A stretch of 64,000 bases of DNA from Acidobacteriota bacterium (GTDB lineage Bacteria > Acidobacteriota > Terriglobia > Terriglobales > Acidobacteriaceae). A model generated the notes under the pieces. The model was not told the origin of the DNA, did no database searches, and was given only the letters and a program-made list of their open reading frames with translations. Shown piece by piece: positions 51,623-61,514 of the stretch. The position numbers and the translations under genes are program-made. The DNA is taken from the NCBI GenBank assembly GCA_013288805.1, contig JABDBE010000005.1, positions 1 to 64,000 of the forward strand. Direction: 5' to 3'. Positions within the stretch are counted from its first letter, which is position 1, and every line of letters starts with the position of its first letter.

Positions 51623-51647
51623 GTACTCGCCAGTCGACGCGCGGACA

Positions 51648-53894
51648 CTATTGCCCGAAGCTGTCCACTCTCGCGGTTGGGTCCGTCGCCCCTCCCAACG
51701 CGAAATATTGCGATGGCGAGACCATGTACAGAATCTCCGATGTGCTTCCTAATGTTGCAGTAAACCTGCCGGTGGTGGCGTTCGTTAAGGCAGTGGCTCC
51801 GGTCGCTTGGTTTAAGCTAAGTCCGTTGGCATTGCTCACGTCCTGCGTGACGGTCAAGCTGTTCAATCCCGCCACTGCGACGGTCACTACATTGCTGACG
51901 CTGGGATCCACGGGAGCGAGCGATCCGCCCGCGTACGTCCCCGACAGAGAGGCCGTCGTAAACGGTGAACCGGACTGCGGCGTCATAAACCCGAAACTGA
52001 CGGCAGAGTCCGTGCCAATGATGAATGCCTGATTAGTCGTCACAAGATATAGGACGGGTAGCGAATTCTGAAACCCCGATCCGGTCGGGAACGTCACGCG
52101 TCCATTCGTGCCAACGCTGTAGGTCCCGGTACCTGACGGAGATGTCAGCGTGCCGGCGGTATTCTGGTCCGAGGTCACGCTGAAGTTCCCACCGCTGCCC
52201 ATAAACTGACCGATTTGGCTCTCGGTCGTGGCGCTCTCCAGTCCTGTCACCTCGAAAACACTGTTCCCTGTAAGATTGCTGTTGTTCGTCTGTTGCAGCA
52301 TAGTACCGCTCACTAGAGGGTGTAAGCCAGGAGAGAACGGGTCTATTTCCAAGGCCAGTAGTTGCCCTGCGTTGACAACATAAAAAATGTAACTGTCGGC
52401 CCCGATCGTAATCGTACCCCGACCGTTTGATGCAACGGTGTACGTGCCGACGAAGCTAAAATCTGAAGAGACACCTTTAACGGCGTCATCGGAATCCAGC
52501 GAACCACTAATTGCTCCATTCGACCCGATGGTAAACTCTCCCGCCTCGCCAAAACGATTCTTGCCCGAGTCGATTCCAACAAAACCGAATGCATAACTAC
52601 CGGTGGGCACGGAGATCGTTTGCTTCAGAAGCACCCCGGAATTGCGGGCCGAGTTGTTGGCAAATCCGCCCGTGCTGTCGTCGAACTCTATGATGTTCGC
52701 ATTTCCGCCGGCTGTGATGGAGAACGCAAAGGTGCGGCTGCCCGTGCCTGTCGGGGCGATGTTGAACGTCATGAATCCCAATCCAGTTGTACCCACTGAA
52801 TATGTACCGCTGAAAGTTTGATTGACTGGAAAACTCCCGGTCGTATCGTTTATGTCCATGATGCCGCTGGAAATGTTCCCGGCGCCATCCGCGAAAAAGC
52901 TGCCTGCAGCCACAAAAAGTCCACTCGTGTCAAAACCGCGTACGGAGAAGGCGTAGTTGCCGCTCAATTTCCCGTTATTTGTAACTCCTGGATTGATGGT
53001 GATGCTCAGATTCGCCGTGGCGGTCTGATGCGCGGGCTCGGACGAATCAGTCACCTGAACCGTAAAACTCGTGGTTCCAGTCGCGATGGGGGTTCCGGAA
53101 ATCACGCCGCTGGAACTGAGAGAAAGACCCGGCGGCAGCAGGGTGCCTCCCACCAAAGCCCAAGTATAGGGCTGAACGCCACTGCTTGCCTGCAAAGGCA
53201 CATTGTTCGGATTATAGGGAATATTCACCGTGCCAGATTGCAAAGAGGCGGTTGCCACCGAGAGCGGTGGCGGCTTATTGATCACAATGCTCAGTGCCTG
53301 GGTCACGATCGCGTCCGAGGAATCTTCCACCTGGACGGTGAAATTGAACGTCCCCAAGACGGTCGGCGTACCAACGATCTCGGCGGAGGTACTGGTGCTT
53401 GTCGTCTGAAAGGTTAAGCCCGGGGGAAGACTGCCCGAAATTATCGTCCAAGTAAAGGGTGCGGGTGCACCGGCGGCATTGATAAATGAGTCATAGGCCA
53501 CGCCCAGAATACCTGCGGGCAGCGAAGTGGTGGTAATGGTCAGGACCGCGACCAACGAAATCGATTGGGTCGAGGTTATAGTCGTGTTCGCTACTGAAGT
53601 TGCCGTGATGGTTGCGCTTGTGGCGACCGCTACGGTGCTGGGAGCGGTATAGACGACTGAGGTCGTCGTGTTACCGCTTAAGGTGCCGGGACCGGTAAGC
53701 GTCCACGTCACACCTGCATCAGTCCTGTCATTGGTAAGCGTGGCAATAATCGTCGCCGTTTGGCCGGGATTCAGTGACGTTTCGGAGGTAGACAGTGTAA
53801 CCGCGATAGTGCCACTGCCTGAACAACCTGAAAAGGCCAGCGAATACACAAGGATACCCACTGCCAGCAAGCCAAGAGGTCTGAATTTTCTCAC
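51648..53894 (-). CDS. Putative Ig-domain lipoprotein
   Basis: 748 aa, GTG start with GGAG upstream. Lipoprotein-type signal (LAVGILVYSLAFSGCSGSG, Cys near 27), then bacterial Ig-like and putative Ig (He_PIG) modules with repeated YTWALVGGTLLPPGLSLSSS and FTVQVEDSSDAI, and a C-terminal repeat of beta units (GSYAFGFVGIDSGKNRFGEA, GTYSVGTNGRV, LSGTYAGGSL). Surface attached; part of the DUF5666-TonB-Ig operon. Confidence 0.82.
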   Translation of the reverse strand: MRKFRPLGLLAVGILVYSLAFSGCSGSGTIAVTLSTSETSLNPGQTATIIATLTNDRTDAGVTWTLTGPGTLSGNTTTSVVYTAPSTVAVATSATITATSVANTTITSTQSISLVAVLTITTTSLPAGILGVAYDSFINAAGAPAPFTWTIISGSLPPGLTFQTTSTSTSAEIVGTPTVLGTFNFTVQVEDSSDAIVTQALSIVINKPPPLSVATASLQSGTVNIPYNPNNVPLQASSGVQPYTWALVGGTLLPPGLSLSSSGVISGTPIATGTTSFTVQVTDSSEPAHQTATANLSITINPGVTNNGKLSGNYAFSVRGFDTSGLFVAAGSFFADGAGNISSGIMDINDTTGSFPVNQTFSGTYSVGTTGLGFMTFNIAPTGTGSRTFAFSITAGGNANIIEFDDSTGGFANNSARNSGVLLKQTISVPTGSYAFGFVGIDSGKNRFGEAGEFTIGSNGAISGSLDSDDAVKGVSSDFSFVGTYTVASNGRGTITIGADSYIFYVVNAGQLLALEIDPFSPGLHPLVSGTMLQQTNNSNLTGNSVFEVTGLESATTESQIGQFMGSGGNFSVTSDQNTAGTLTSPSGTGTYSVGTNGRVTFPTGSGFQNSLPVLYLVTTNQAFIIGTDSAVSFGFMTPQSGSPFTTASLSGTYAGGSLAPVDPSVSNVVTVAVAGLNSLTVTQDVSNANGLSLNQATGATALTNATTGRFTATLGSTSEILYMVSPSQYFALGGATDPTARVDSFGQ

Positions 53895-53943
53895 GGTTTC
53901 TCCACTGAAAGTTGTAACAATATCCTTGCGAAACAGCAAGCCG

Positions 53944-56900
53944 CTAGAACGAGAACAGAACCTGCAGATCGATCCTTCGGGTAGCTGAGCCAAACGAATA
54001 CGGGCCCCCGGCGAGCGCATTCGATTCCCCGAATAATGGCGAATTGAGATTGCCAGTCGGCGGCGCCAGGTTCACCCGGTTAAGAACATTTCTTGCAGAG
54101 ACGCTGAAGGTTAAATTATAGCGCCGATTGGTGGTGGCTCCCATGCTGAAGGGACCGCCGCCGCCACCTCCTCCCCCCAGACCGCGGCCGCCCAAACCAC
54201 CTCCAGGAGGGCCTCCGCCATGTCCGCCGCCACTACCACCTCCTCCCCCGCCACCCTGTCCACTGCGAGGCCCGCCAGCGCCGGCTCCCACTTCTCGTCC
54301 AAACCCAAAGGTCTTGCTAAGTCGCAAATTCATGGTGAACAGGGTTGGGCCAGTGCCAATATTGATTGGAATGGGTGTGTACCCGGCGGTGGGAGATAGG
54401 TTGAACGTACCTAAGGGTGTGCAAGCGATGCCGGAAGTGTACGGCGGCGTATTGCTACACCGGGCCGGCGAGATCAATGAAGGCCGGTCGTTGAAAATAG
54501 AATCACCATTCAAATCCTGACCGACCGTGACGTTATAGGGCACGCCCGAACTCACGATAATGAACGGGTTCAAACGGAACGCGTAGGGCAAGGAAACCGT
54601 GCCGCCGAGAACTCCGCGGCTGCGGACATCGAACTGCGACCGGCCATAGTCGGCCATCGGGTCGTAGGAATTCGAAAGAAAATTAGCGCTGATGGTGGAT
54701 GTGCCCGGAGAAAATCCGCCGCCGCCCCCACCCGACCCGGCTCCCAGGTCACTGTGGGCATAGTTCAGCGTGTAAAAGCCGAAGAGCGAAAGCTTCGATC
54801 CGAGGTTGGTCCGGACATTGGCAATCAACTGGTTCTGCCGGAATATCCCTTCTGTGTCGTACTGATAAATATTGTCCGTTCCGCCGAACGGGCGTATGCC
54901 GGTCGTCCCAGGCAAGGGAGCGTTTGCGTTGCGGAGGAAAAGCTGATGCTCCCCGTAAGAGTTTATGTAAGTGACGGCCGCAGTGGTGCTTTTCGCAAGC
55001 TGCCGCTCTACGCCGACTGCCGACTGCATGGTGTACGGAGCTCTCAGGCCAGAAGCGATTTGATACCGAGTTGGAGAAGGTGGCTCCACAGGAGTGGTTC
55101 CGGACGTGAGCCCAGGAACAATCGTTTGTAGTTGGGTAAACCCGTTTAGACGCTCTGCCTGCAGCACAAGGTTGTACGGAAAACGGTCGTAGAACATGCC
55201 GTACCCAGCGCGCAGCACGGTCTTGGGGGCTGATTTCTTGCCTCCACCGCCCAATCCCCAGGCAAAGCTTAGTCGAGGGGCGAAATCGGCGTGGTCGTGA
55301 ATGTCGTTCTGGCTTTCAAAGCGCAGGCCATAGCTGAGCGTCATGTTGGGCCGGATGCGCCAATCATCCTGCACGTAAAGGCCGGCATCGATCAGCGTGA
55401 CCTCGGACAAAGGCTGCCCGGTCGTAATCGAGAACTGGCTGGCGCCGCAGTTCGCTAATGCAGCGCTCGTGGGTACAGTCGGCAATGCTGCTATCAGCAA
55501 TGACAGGCATGACGTTCCCGGCTGCACATTTATCTCGTAGGCCGACAAAGTAGAGAAAGTAAATGCCCCGTTGAAATTCTGATTCGAAACGTTGGAGTCC
55601 GTCATGGCGCGCAGCCGCCCACCAAACTTTATTAGGTGGTTGCCGTGAACGATGGAAGTGTAGTTCTGCAGCTCGTAGTGGTTCTGTGTGTCCGAGCTGT
55701 TTCCGATCTGATTCCCTCCCCCAGTAAACGCTCCCAGCACGGATATGGTGGGCGAGAAGTTCGGCACTGTCTGACTGTTGTCGTCGCGGAGATACTGGAA
55801 CCGCGTTTCATTCACAATATTCGTGTTCACGACCTGCGTGTCGCTGATCTGCACGGTGTGCTCAACCGAAGTCGTGTTGAAAGCCTGGGAAGGAAGAGAA
55901 AATTGTCCCACTCCATCGTTGGTCTCGCTATCACGGTAATACTGATAACGGACTGTCAAGGTGTTGCTCGGGGTGAGCTGAAAATCGAATCGAGGACCGA
56001 GATTGATTCGAGTCTCGGGATTCGGAACTGCCTGGGCGAAGTTCGCAGTCGTTGGGTGGGGGTCCGTCGCCGAGGGCACGATCGCATTCACAATATTGGA
56101 GTCGTTGATATCCCTGATCTGAGCAGTAAAGAAAAACGAAGCCTTTTTGCTAATCGGACCGCTGACACTCCCATTAAAAAGCTCCGAGTGAAAAGAGGGT
56201 TGGTTTGGTGCGAACGGGCTCAGCGCGTCGAAAGCGGAGGAGTTGCCGTCGAGCAGGAATTGGCCGTGAAACTGGTCGGTGCCAGGTTTGGTAAAGATTT
56301 CAATCCGGCCATAGCCTAGCTTGTCATACTCCGCAGAAAAAGGATTCTGATTGATGCGGATCTCACGGATCGAGGACTTGGGAGGAAGTTGTCCCGCGGT
56401 GAATCCGTCGATATAAATCTGCCCGCCATTCGGTCCCGCCGAAGGCCCCGCCAGCGCTTCAAGTTCCTGCTGCAACTCGTCGGGATCATCTGAAAGCGCT
56501 TCGAGGTCCTTCCCCTTGATCACGATGGAGCTGGCATTCTCCGACGGGTTCACGCTCACGGTCGTGCCTTCTTCTTGCACCTCAACCTTTTCTTGTTCGA
56601 CCTGAATCTCGAGCCCGATATCAAAATGCTGGACTTGACTTGCGGAGATGGCGAAGTCTTCCTCGATAGACACTGCGAAGCCCTTGGCTGACGTGGTGAT
56701 GGTGTAGCTGCCCGCCGGCAATCCCTTCAGCTCGTAATTTCCCTGGTTGTCAGTGACAGCGGTTGTCTTTTGCCCATCAGGTCCGGTGGCGGTAACCGTT
56801 GCTTGCGGGATGACTGCGCCGGTAGGATCTGTGACCTTTCCGCGAAGTGTTCCTGCCGTTGTTTGGGCACGCATATAGCTCGTCAACAGCAGCCAGGCGA

Positions 56901-56949
56901 AAAGCGTGACAAATATAGGAAGACATCGAGACCGGCGGGACTTCATCAA
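53944..56949 (-). CDS. TonB-dependent receptor with Gly-rich segment
   Basis: 1001 aa. Signal peptide (ending MRAQ), regulatory domain (TLRGKVTDPTGAVIPQATVT, about 32-115), plug with GGQIYIDGFTAGQLPPKSSI, and barrel. Near the C-terminus is a Gly-rich loop, GGGGGGSGGGHGGGPPGGG-type (54150-54300), before the last strands. ATG at 56949 has GGAG upstream, 33 bp after the DUF5666 stop, so the two are co-transcribed. Ligand unknown. Confidence 0.92.
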   Translation of the reverse strand: MMKSRRSRCLPIFVTLFAWLLLTSYMRAQTTAGTLRGKVTDPTGAVIPQATVTATGPDGQKTTAVTDNQGNYELKGLPAGSYTITTSAKGFAVSIEEDFAISASQVQHFDIGLEIQVEQEKVEVQEEGTTVSVNPSENASSIVIKGKDLEALSDDPDELQQELEALAGPSAGPNGGQIYIDGFTAGQLPPKSSIREIRINQNPFSAEYDKLGYGRIEIFTKPGTDQFHGQFLLDGNSSAFDALSPFAPNQPSFHSELFNGSVSGPISKKASFFFTAQIRDINDSNIVNAIVPSATDPHPTTANFAQAVPNPETRINLGPRFDFQLTPSNTLTVRYQYYRDSETNDGVGQFSLPSQAFNTTSVEHTVQISDTQVVNTNIVNETRFQYLRDDNSQTVPNFSPTISVLGAFTGGGNQIGNSSDTQNHYELQNYTSIVHGNHLIKFGGRLRAMTDSNVSNQNFNGAFTFSTLSAYEINVQPGTSCLSLLIAALPTVPTSAALANCGASQFSITTGQPLSEVTLIDAGLYVQDDWRIRPNMTLSYGLRFESQNDIHDHADFAPRLSFAWGLGGGGKKSAPKTVLRAGYGMFYDRFPYNLVLQAERLNGFTQLQTIVPGLTSGTTPVEPPSPTRYQIASGLRAPYTMQSAVGVERQLAKSTTAAVTYINSYGEHQLFLRNANAPLPGTTGIRPFGGTDNIYQYDTEGIFRQNQLIANVRTNLGSKLSLFGFYTLNYAHSDLGAGSGGGGGGFSPGTSTISANFLSNSYDPMADYGRSQFDVRSRGVLGGTVSLPYAFRLNPFIIVSSGVPYNVTVGQDLNGDSIFNDRPSLISPARCSNTPPYTSGIACTPLGTFNLSPTAGYTPIPINIGTGPTLFTMNLRLSKTFGFGREVGAGAGGPRSGQGGGGGGGSGGGHGGGPPGGGLGGRGLGGGGGGGGPFSMGATTNRRYNLTFSVSARNVLNRVNLAPPTGNLNSPLFGESNALAGGPYSFGSATRRIDLQVLFSF

Positions 56950-56981
56950 TTCTCCTGAAGCAATTCTATGGGGCCGTTCAG

Positions 56982-58238
56982 CTATGGGTTTGCACCTGCT
57001 GCAGCATCGCCGCCACCGCCCCCAAGATTCCAGGGAGAAAGAAGCATGGCCGCCTGATTGCCAGTGGGCGAGGCGGACAGAATGGGCTCCACGCCAGACA
57101 ATAACGTTATCGCCGTCGGTTGAGTACTGGCGCTGACTTCCGTGGTCACAACCATGACAGCATCCCCTTTTTGCAAATCCGCGAGCGTTACGGGAGGCAT
57201 TCGCTTCAACATTTGCTGGAAGTCGGGTGGCCCACCCGAACGAGCGCCTGCAGCATTACCCGGGGGCGTGGTCTGACCTGTCTTGGCAGCGTCTGCCGAA
57301 TCTGCTCCTGATGCCGGCGGATGAGTTGCGGCGTCCGAAGATCCGCCGCGTAATCGTTGCGCAACCCGTTGTGCGACCATAGGAGGCAGTTTTCGGAGCT
57401 GCGAGTCAGCAGTGATTGCGAGCGTTACGGGCTTTTTTGTTGCCAGGTCCATCACGGTAATCGTGTTGGCGCTCGCATCCGTCGCAGTGACCAAACCCGC
57501 AATGTTCCGAAATGCGCCGGAAACCACTTCATCCGCAGCCAGTTCAGTGCCATCTGTGCTGCGCGTCCCGCGTGCTCGCAACTGGTCTCCAGGATGAATC
57601 TCATCCAGGCTACTGGGCTTCGCGTCGTCGAACTTGATCGAGTCGGGAGAGTATCGGCGAATAATTGTGGATTTCGAAATGCGAATCGTAACCGGCTTGG
57701 CGTCACTGGCTGGCGGAGCTGACAGCGTAACGGTTCCGTTCGCCGCATCGACTTTGCTGACCAATCCTCCCACTCCGCGCTTCTGCCAATCCTCGCGATC
57801 GCGCTCCTGCTTGGCAGACACGTCAGATTCTTTCATGAGAATCACGGAGGAAGCTGCGACCGACTTGCCATCGTCTGAGGCTTTGCCACGTGCCAGTATC
57901 CGGTCTCCCACCTGCACGTCCGATAACTGGATGGGTGCCGCGTCTTTCAGATCTTTCTGCCCCGGGGCAATGCGAACCAGGCGAGCGGAATCCTGAACTA
58001 CGACGTTTACCATTGCTCCTGTGTCGGTGGTAAGGGTTATGGTATTTCCAGAAAGAGCTTTCACCGTTCCCACGGGCTTCGCCACCGCGCTGGACGATGC
58101 CGACGTCGCAGCCTCCTGGCTCTGGGCTATTGCCGATTGGCTCAGCAAAACGATACCCAAGCAAGCCACACTGAGAGTCATCGAGGCAGTGAGCATCGAC
58201 GTGGTTGTTGGCCGCGATCTCGTTACCTTGTGTCTCAT
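56982..58238 (-). CDS. Exported DUF5666 protein
   Basis: 418 aa. Signal peptide 1-38 (ending AIAQSQ). Three DUF5666-like OB-type modules with similar lines: VGTVKALSGNTITLTTDTGA, VSKVDAANGTVTLSAPP and LVTATDASANTITVMDLATK, each followed by a GDxxxARG strand. Ala/Pro-rich linker then the end GGGGGDAAAGANP. First gene of the operon with the receptor and Ig lipoprotein. Role unknown; possibly periplasmic binding. Confidence 0.8.
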   Translation of the reverse strand: MRHKVTRSRPTTTSMLTASMTLSVACLGIVLLSQSAIAQSQEAATSASSSAVAKPVGTVKALSGNTITLTTDTGAMVNVVVQDSARLVRIAPGQKDLKDAAPIQLSDVQVGDRILARGKASDDGKSVAASSVILMKESDVSAKQERDREDWQKRGVGGLVSKVDAANGTVTLSAPPASDAKPVTIRISKSTIIRRYSPDSIKFDDAKPSSLDEIHPGDQLRARGTRSTDGTELAADEVVSGAFRNIAGLVTATDASANTITVMDLATKKPVTLAITADSQLRKLPPMVAQRVAQRLRGGSSDAATHPPASGADSADAAKTGQTTPPGNAAGARSGGPPDFQQMLKRMPPVTLADLQKGDAVMVVTTEVSASTQPTAITLLSGVEPILSASPTGNQAAMLLSPWNLGGGGGDAAAGANP

Positions 58239-58423
58239 GTCTTTCGGCTCAAATCTTCAGGACGGAGCGAGGTCTCAGCCGTCCCTTGTGGTTGCAAATG
58301 CCGCTGAAATTGCTAACACATATTGCAACACAGTTAACCGCAAACTGAACGTAAAGAATCGTCAAACGACTGTAAATTTGTGGGATATGGGAACCTGGGA
58401 TCACAACTCGACTGACAAGATGA

Positions 58424-58498
58424 TGGAGCGGGAGACCGGGATCGAACCGGCGACATCCAGCTTGGGAAGCTGGCGTTCTACCGCTGAACTACTCCCGC
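58424..58498 (-). tRNA. tRNA-Gly (anticodon CCC)
   Basis: Reverse strand folds as a complete 75-nt tRNA: acceptor GCGGGAG/CTCCCGC, D-arm TAGTTCAGCGGTAGAA, anticodon stem CCAGC/GCTGG with loop TTCCCAA (anticodon CCC), T-arm CCGGTTCGATCCCGG, encoded CCA. Confidence 0.97.
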
Positions 58499-58697
58499 TC
58501 ACGAATAAAGCCCAAAGGTGATACAAATTATCATCCTTGGGGAACTCATTTGCAAGAAATGTTCGCTCGTTGAGATTCAGCCGCGATCGACTTGTGTGTC
58601 GGAACCTCACTGGCGACAGGGTTTGATCGCCTCGTCGCATGCAACTTTTTGACGGCCGGCGAATCCCATCTCTGTCGAGCCGGGGCCAGGAGCACTT

Positions 58698-59417
58698 ATG
58701 AAATCGCAAATAACCGACAAACAATTCAAGCGCATCACCCGGCGTGAACTCTTGAAGCTGACGCCCGTCCTCGCGCTGGGTGCGTTTGCGATTCCTGCGC
58801 TGCAGAAACCACTTCTGAAGGCCGGGCTCGGCTTCAGCGATTGGGTCTCGGCAAAGATGTTTCGTACTGGTCACCTCGCCCCTACTTTTGCCGATTCGGA
58901 ACTCACTCCGTTTCCTAAATTCCCCATTAACGGCTACGACGTCGCCGACCCCGGCATTGATTTCGACAAATGGAATCTCACGGTCTCAGGCGCAGTGCGG
59001 AAACCCGGCGACTACATCCTGGCCCAGGTTCAAACTCTGCCGAAGTTCAACCAGAACACGCGGCACATCTGCGTGGAGGGTTGGGATGTAATTGGCAACT
59101 TCGGCGGCGTGCATCTCTCCGATTTCTTGAAGATGGTCGGCGCTGATATGACTGCCCGCTTCGTTTATGTCGAGTGCGCCGACGATTATTACGAAACGCT
59201 TGACATGGAGACGGCTCTGCATCCGCAGACCATGTTGTGCTACGAAATGTATGACCAGCCATTGACTCGCGAGCATGGCGCGCCTTTGCGACTGACGATC
59301 CCGACCAAAGTCGGCTATAAGCAAGCCAAATATCTAACTGATCTGAAAGTGACCAATGTGTTGCAACGGGTTGGCTACTGGGAAGACCAGGGCTACTCGT
59401 ACTTTTACGGACTCTAA
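58698..59417 (+). CDS. Molybdopterin-dependent oxidoreductase (YedY/MsrP-like)
   Basis: 239 aa. Twin-arginine-like signal (RRELLKLTPVLALGAF), then the sulfite-oxidase fold with cofactor Cys in TRHICVEGWDVIG and ECADDYYETLDMETALHPQT, ending KVGYKQAKYLTDLKV. Start has AGGAG. Followed 18 bp later by a cytochrome b, its probable electron donor, as in YedYZ/MsrPQ, where the pair repairs periplasmic methionine sulfoxide. Substrate not proven. Confidence 0.82.
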   Translation: MKSQITDKQFKRITRRELLKLTPVLALGAFAIPALQKPLLKAGLGFSDWVSAKMFRTGHLAPTFADSELTPFPKFPINGYDVADPGIDFDKWNLTVSGAVRKPGDYILAQVQTLPKFNQNTRHICVEGWDVIGNFGGVHLSDFLKMVGADMTARFVYVECADDYYETLDMETALHPQTMLCYEMYDQPLTREHGAPLRLTIPTKVGYKQAKYLTDLKVTNVLQRVGYWEDQGYSYFYGL

Positions 59418-59435
59418 CCGCGCCGAGGAGGGCAC

Positions 59436-60131
59436 ATGTCGACGCAAGCGATTGCCATCGAGAACGCGAAGGCTGGGGAGGTCAGCGAAGCGGTCTACGA
59501 GCATCCGTTTCTCGTTCGCCTTTGCCATTGGGTGAATGCTGTGGCGTTGTTCGTGATGATCGGCAGCGGACTCCAAATCTTTCGAGCCTTTCCAAGCTTC
59601 GGCGCCAAAATTCCGCAGAAAGACTTGATCAACTGGCCGGAGTCGTTTGCCATCGGCGGGTGGCTTGGCGGCGCGCTGCAATGGCATCTCACATTCATGT
59701 GGATTTATATCGCGACCGGACTGGTGTACATCGGCTACCAGATTTTCAGTGGCAACTATAAGCAAGTACTTTTTGTGCGGCGAAACCTGCCCGGAGTATG
59801 GCCGATGGTTCGCTACTATTTTTTCTTTGGCCCGAAGCCACCGGTCAGAGAAGCCTACAATCCGTTGCAGAAGCACGCTTACACATCCGCGATCGGACTG
59901 GGCGTGCTGTCTGTGTTGACCGGCTTTGCGGTATGGAAGCCGGTGCAGTTTTCCTGGCTGGCGTGGATGATGGGAGGCTTCCATTGGGCGCGGCTGTGGC
60001 ATTTCCTGATCATGTGGGCAATTCTGGCTTTTGTATTCGGTCATCTGGTAATGGTTGTCCTCCATGGTTGGAACAACTTCGTTTCCATGCTGACCGGATG
60101 GAAGAAGAATCCAGAATACTTGCCGAAGTAG
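59436..60131 (+). CDS. Cytochrome b561/b6-type membrane protein
   Basis: 231 aa. Four membrane helices with heme-type His: FLVRLCHWVNAVALFVM, WHLTFMWIYIATGLVYIGYQ, KHAYTSAIGLGVLSVLTGFA, and ending HFLIMWAILAFVFGHLVM. Resembles the b-type cytochrome of Ni/Fe hydrogenase or thiosulfate reductase. Start with GAGGAGGG. Likely passes electrons to the molybdoenzyme before it. Confidence 0.85.
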   Translation: MSTQAIAIENAKAGEVSEAVYEHPFLVRLCHWVNAVALFVMIGSGLQIFRAFPSFGAKIPQKDLINWPESFAIGGWLGGALQWHLTFMWIYIATGLVYIGYQIFSGNYKQVLFVRRNLPGVWPMVRYYFFFGPKPPVREAYNPLQKHAYTSAIGLGVLSVLTGFAVWKPVQFSWLAWMMGGFHWARLWHFLIMWAILAFVFGHLVMVVLHGWNNFVSMLTGWKKNPEYLPK

Positions 60132-60175
60132 CTGCCGCGCACGACGTCGTAATTTCTGTATTACAGTGGGGAGTA

Positions 60176-60832
60176 ATGCCGGAAGAGGCGATTTCAGTGG
60201 AGAATCGAGCCGAGAGGCTCAACGAAGAAATGCTGATCCGCCGTATTCGCGACGGTGAGCATGAGCTTTTTTACGAGCTGATTCGACCTTACGAACGGCG
60301 CGTGTACTCGACAGCATTCGCAATCTTACGTAACGAAGCGGACGCGGAGGATGTGGCTCAAGAGGCGATTCTAAAAGCTTTCAAACACATTCGGCAATTT
60401 CGGGCAGAGGCAAGATTCAGCACCTGGCTGATTCAGATCACGGTGAATGAAGCGCGCATGCGAAGACGGAAAGAGCATGTCGAAATTATGCAGCCAATCG
60501 TCGATCACCAAGACGACGAGGGCAACTACGTGCCCCGCGACTTTGCAGACTGGCGCGAGATTCCGTCGGAAACCCTGGAACGAAGCGAGGTACGGCAGAA
60601 GCTGGCGGAAGCGCTGGCATCGCTGGGACAGAAATACCGCGAGGTTTTCGTGCTGCGCGACATGCAACATTTGAGTATTGAAGAAACGGCCAAGACTCTC
60701 GGTGTTTCCACGGCGTCGGTTAAAACACGATTGCTACGGGCGCGACTCATGCTGCGCGATCTGCTGGCTCCAGGGCTCGGCGGCAGCTGGAGCAGCAAGT
60801 TGTCATTCGCAAAGGGGACCAAGCCATGGTAG
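60176..60832 (+). CDS. ECF sigma factor (RpoE-like)
   Basis: 218 aa. Region 2 FAILRNEADAEDVAQEAILK and region 4 REVFVLRDMQHLSIEETAKT then LGVSTASVKTRLLRARLML. Start 60176 with GGGGAG; the frame before it is an N-terminal extension with no support. The anti-sigma gene overlaps it by 7 bp. 44 bp after the cytochrome gene, so the four genes likely form one operon. Confidence 0.92.
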   Translation: MPEEAISVENRAERLNEEMLIRRIRDGEHELFYELIRPYERRVYSTAFAILRNEADAEDVAQEAILKAFKHIRQFRAEARFSTWLIQITVNEARMRRRKEHVEIMQPIVDHQDDEGNYVPRDFADWREIPSETLERSEVRQKLAEALASLGQKYREVFVLRDMQHLSIEETAKTLGVSTASVKTRLLRARLMLRDLLAPGLGGSWSSKLSFAKGTKPW

Positions 60833-61434
60833 TGACCTGTGAGCAGGTGTGGCACGAGCTTTCGAATTATCTCGATGGCGAAGTCTCCCCCGAAGTGCGT
60901 GTCGCCATGGATGAGCACCTTCGCGGGTGCCAGAAATGCAGTGCGGTACTCGATGGCACTCGCAACGTGATCGGCCTCTATGGGGAGGACAGAATGTTCG
61001 AACCACCTCAGGGATTCAGCCAGCGATTGCACAAAAGGCTTGAAGAGAATATGCCGCGCCAGCGAGGAACTGCTTTTGGTTGGATGGTCGCGGTAGCGGC
61101 GGCGCTGCTGATTGTCGGAAGTTTCGAAATCGGAGATTCGTCGGCCTTCGTCGGCCCCCAGCTGCGTTCAGAACACGCCCAGCCCGGGACCGGGGTTCCT
61201 CCGGAAATGATGGTCGTGGTTGCGGAGGATGGGAAGCTTTTTCATGCTGGTGCGGGGTGCCCATTGCTGCATGACAAAGCACATTTGCGAACGATGACCA
61301 CGAGCGAAGCGCGTCGCGAGGGTTACACACCTTGCGTGCGTTGTATGAAGCAGTATCTCAACGAAAGCGCTGGCCTCGAGAAAGACGATGATGACGACGG
61401 AGAGTTTGCCAGTTCGGCGTCTGTGGGAAAATGA
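60826..61434 (+). CDS. Zinc-dependent anti-sigma factor (zf-HC2)
   Basis: 202 aa. N-terminal ZAS domain with MDEHLRGCQKCSAVLDG (H-x3-C-x2-C), one membrane helix (GWMVAVAAALLIVGSFEI), and an outer part with CPLLHDKAHLRT and CVRCMKQYL, another cysteine set like a redox or metal sensor. Should hold the preceding sigma factor until a signal releases it. Acidic tail. Confidence 0.9.
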   Translation: MVVTCEQVWHELSNYLDGEVSPEVRVAMDEHLRGCQKCSAVLDGTRNVIGLYGEDRMFEPPQGFSQRLHKRLEENMPRQRGTAFGWMVAVAAALLIVGSFEIGDSSAFVGPQLRSEHAQPGTGVPPEMMVVVAEDGKLFHAGAGCPLLHDKAHLRTMTTSEARREGYTPCVRCMKQYLNESAGLEKDDDDDGEFASSASVGK

Positions 61435-61514
61435 GTTCGATGGAGGCTGGGCGACCCTGCCCAGCAGGACGGGCGAGACGCCCGTCCTCCAAGTGCGAAA
61501 GCCTATGTGCTGAC

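Noticed and set aside
59798-60175. N-terminal extension of the second ECF sigma factor
   Set aside because: Lies inside the cytochrome gene in another frame; a good ribosome site precedes the ATG at 60176.
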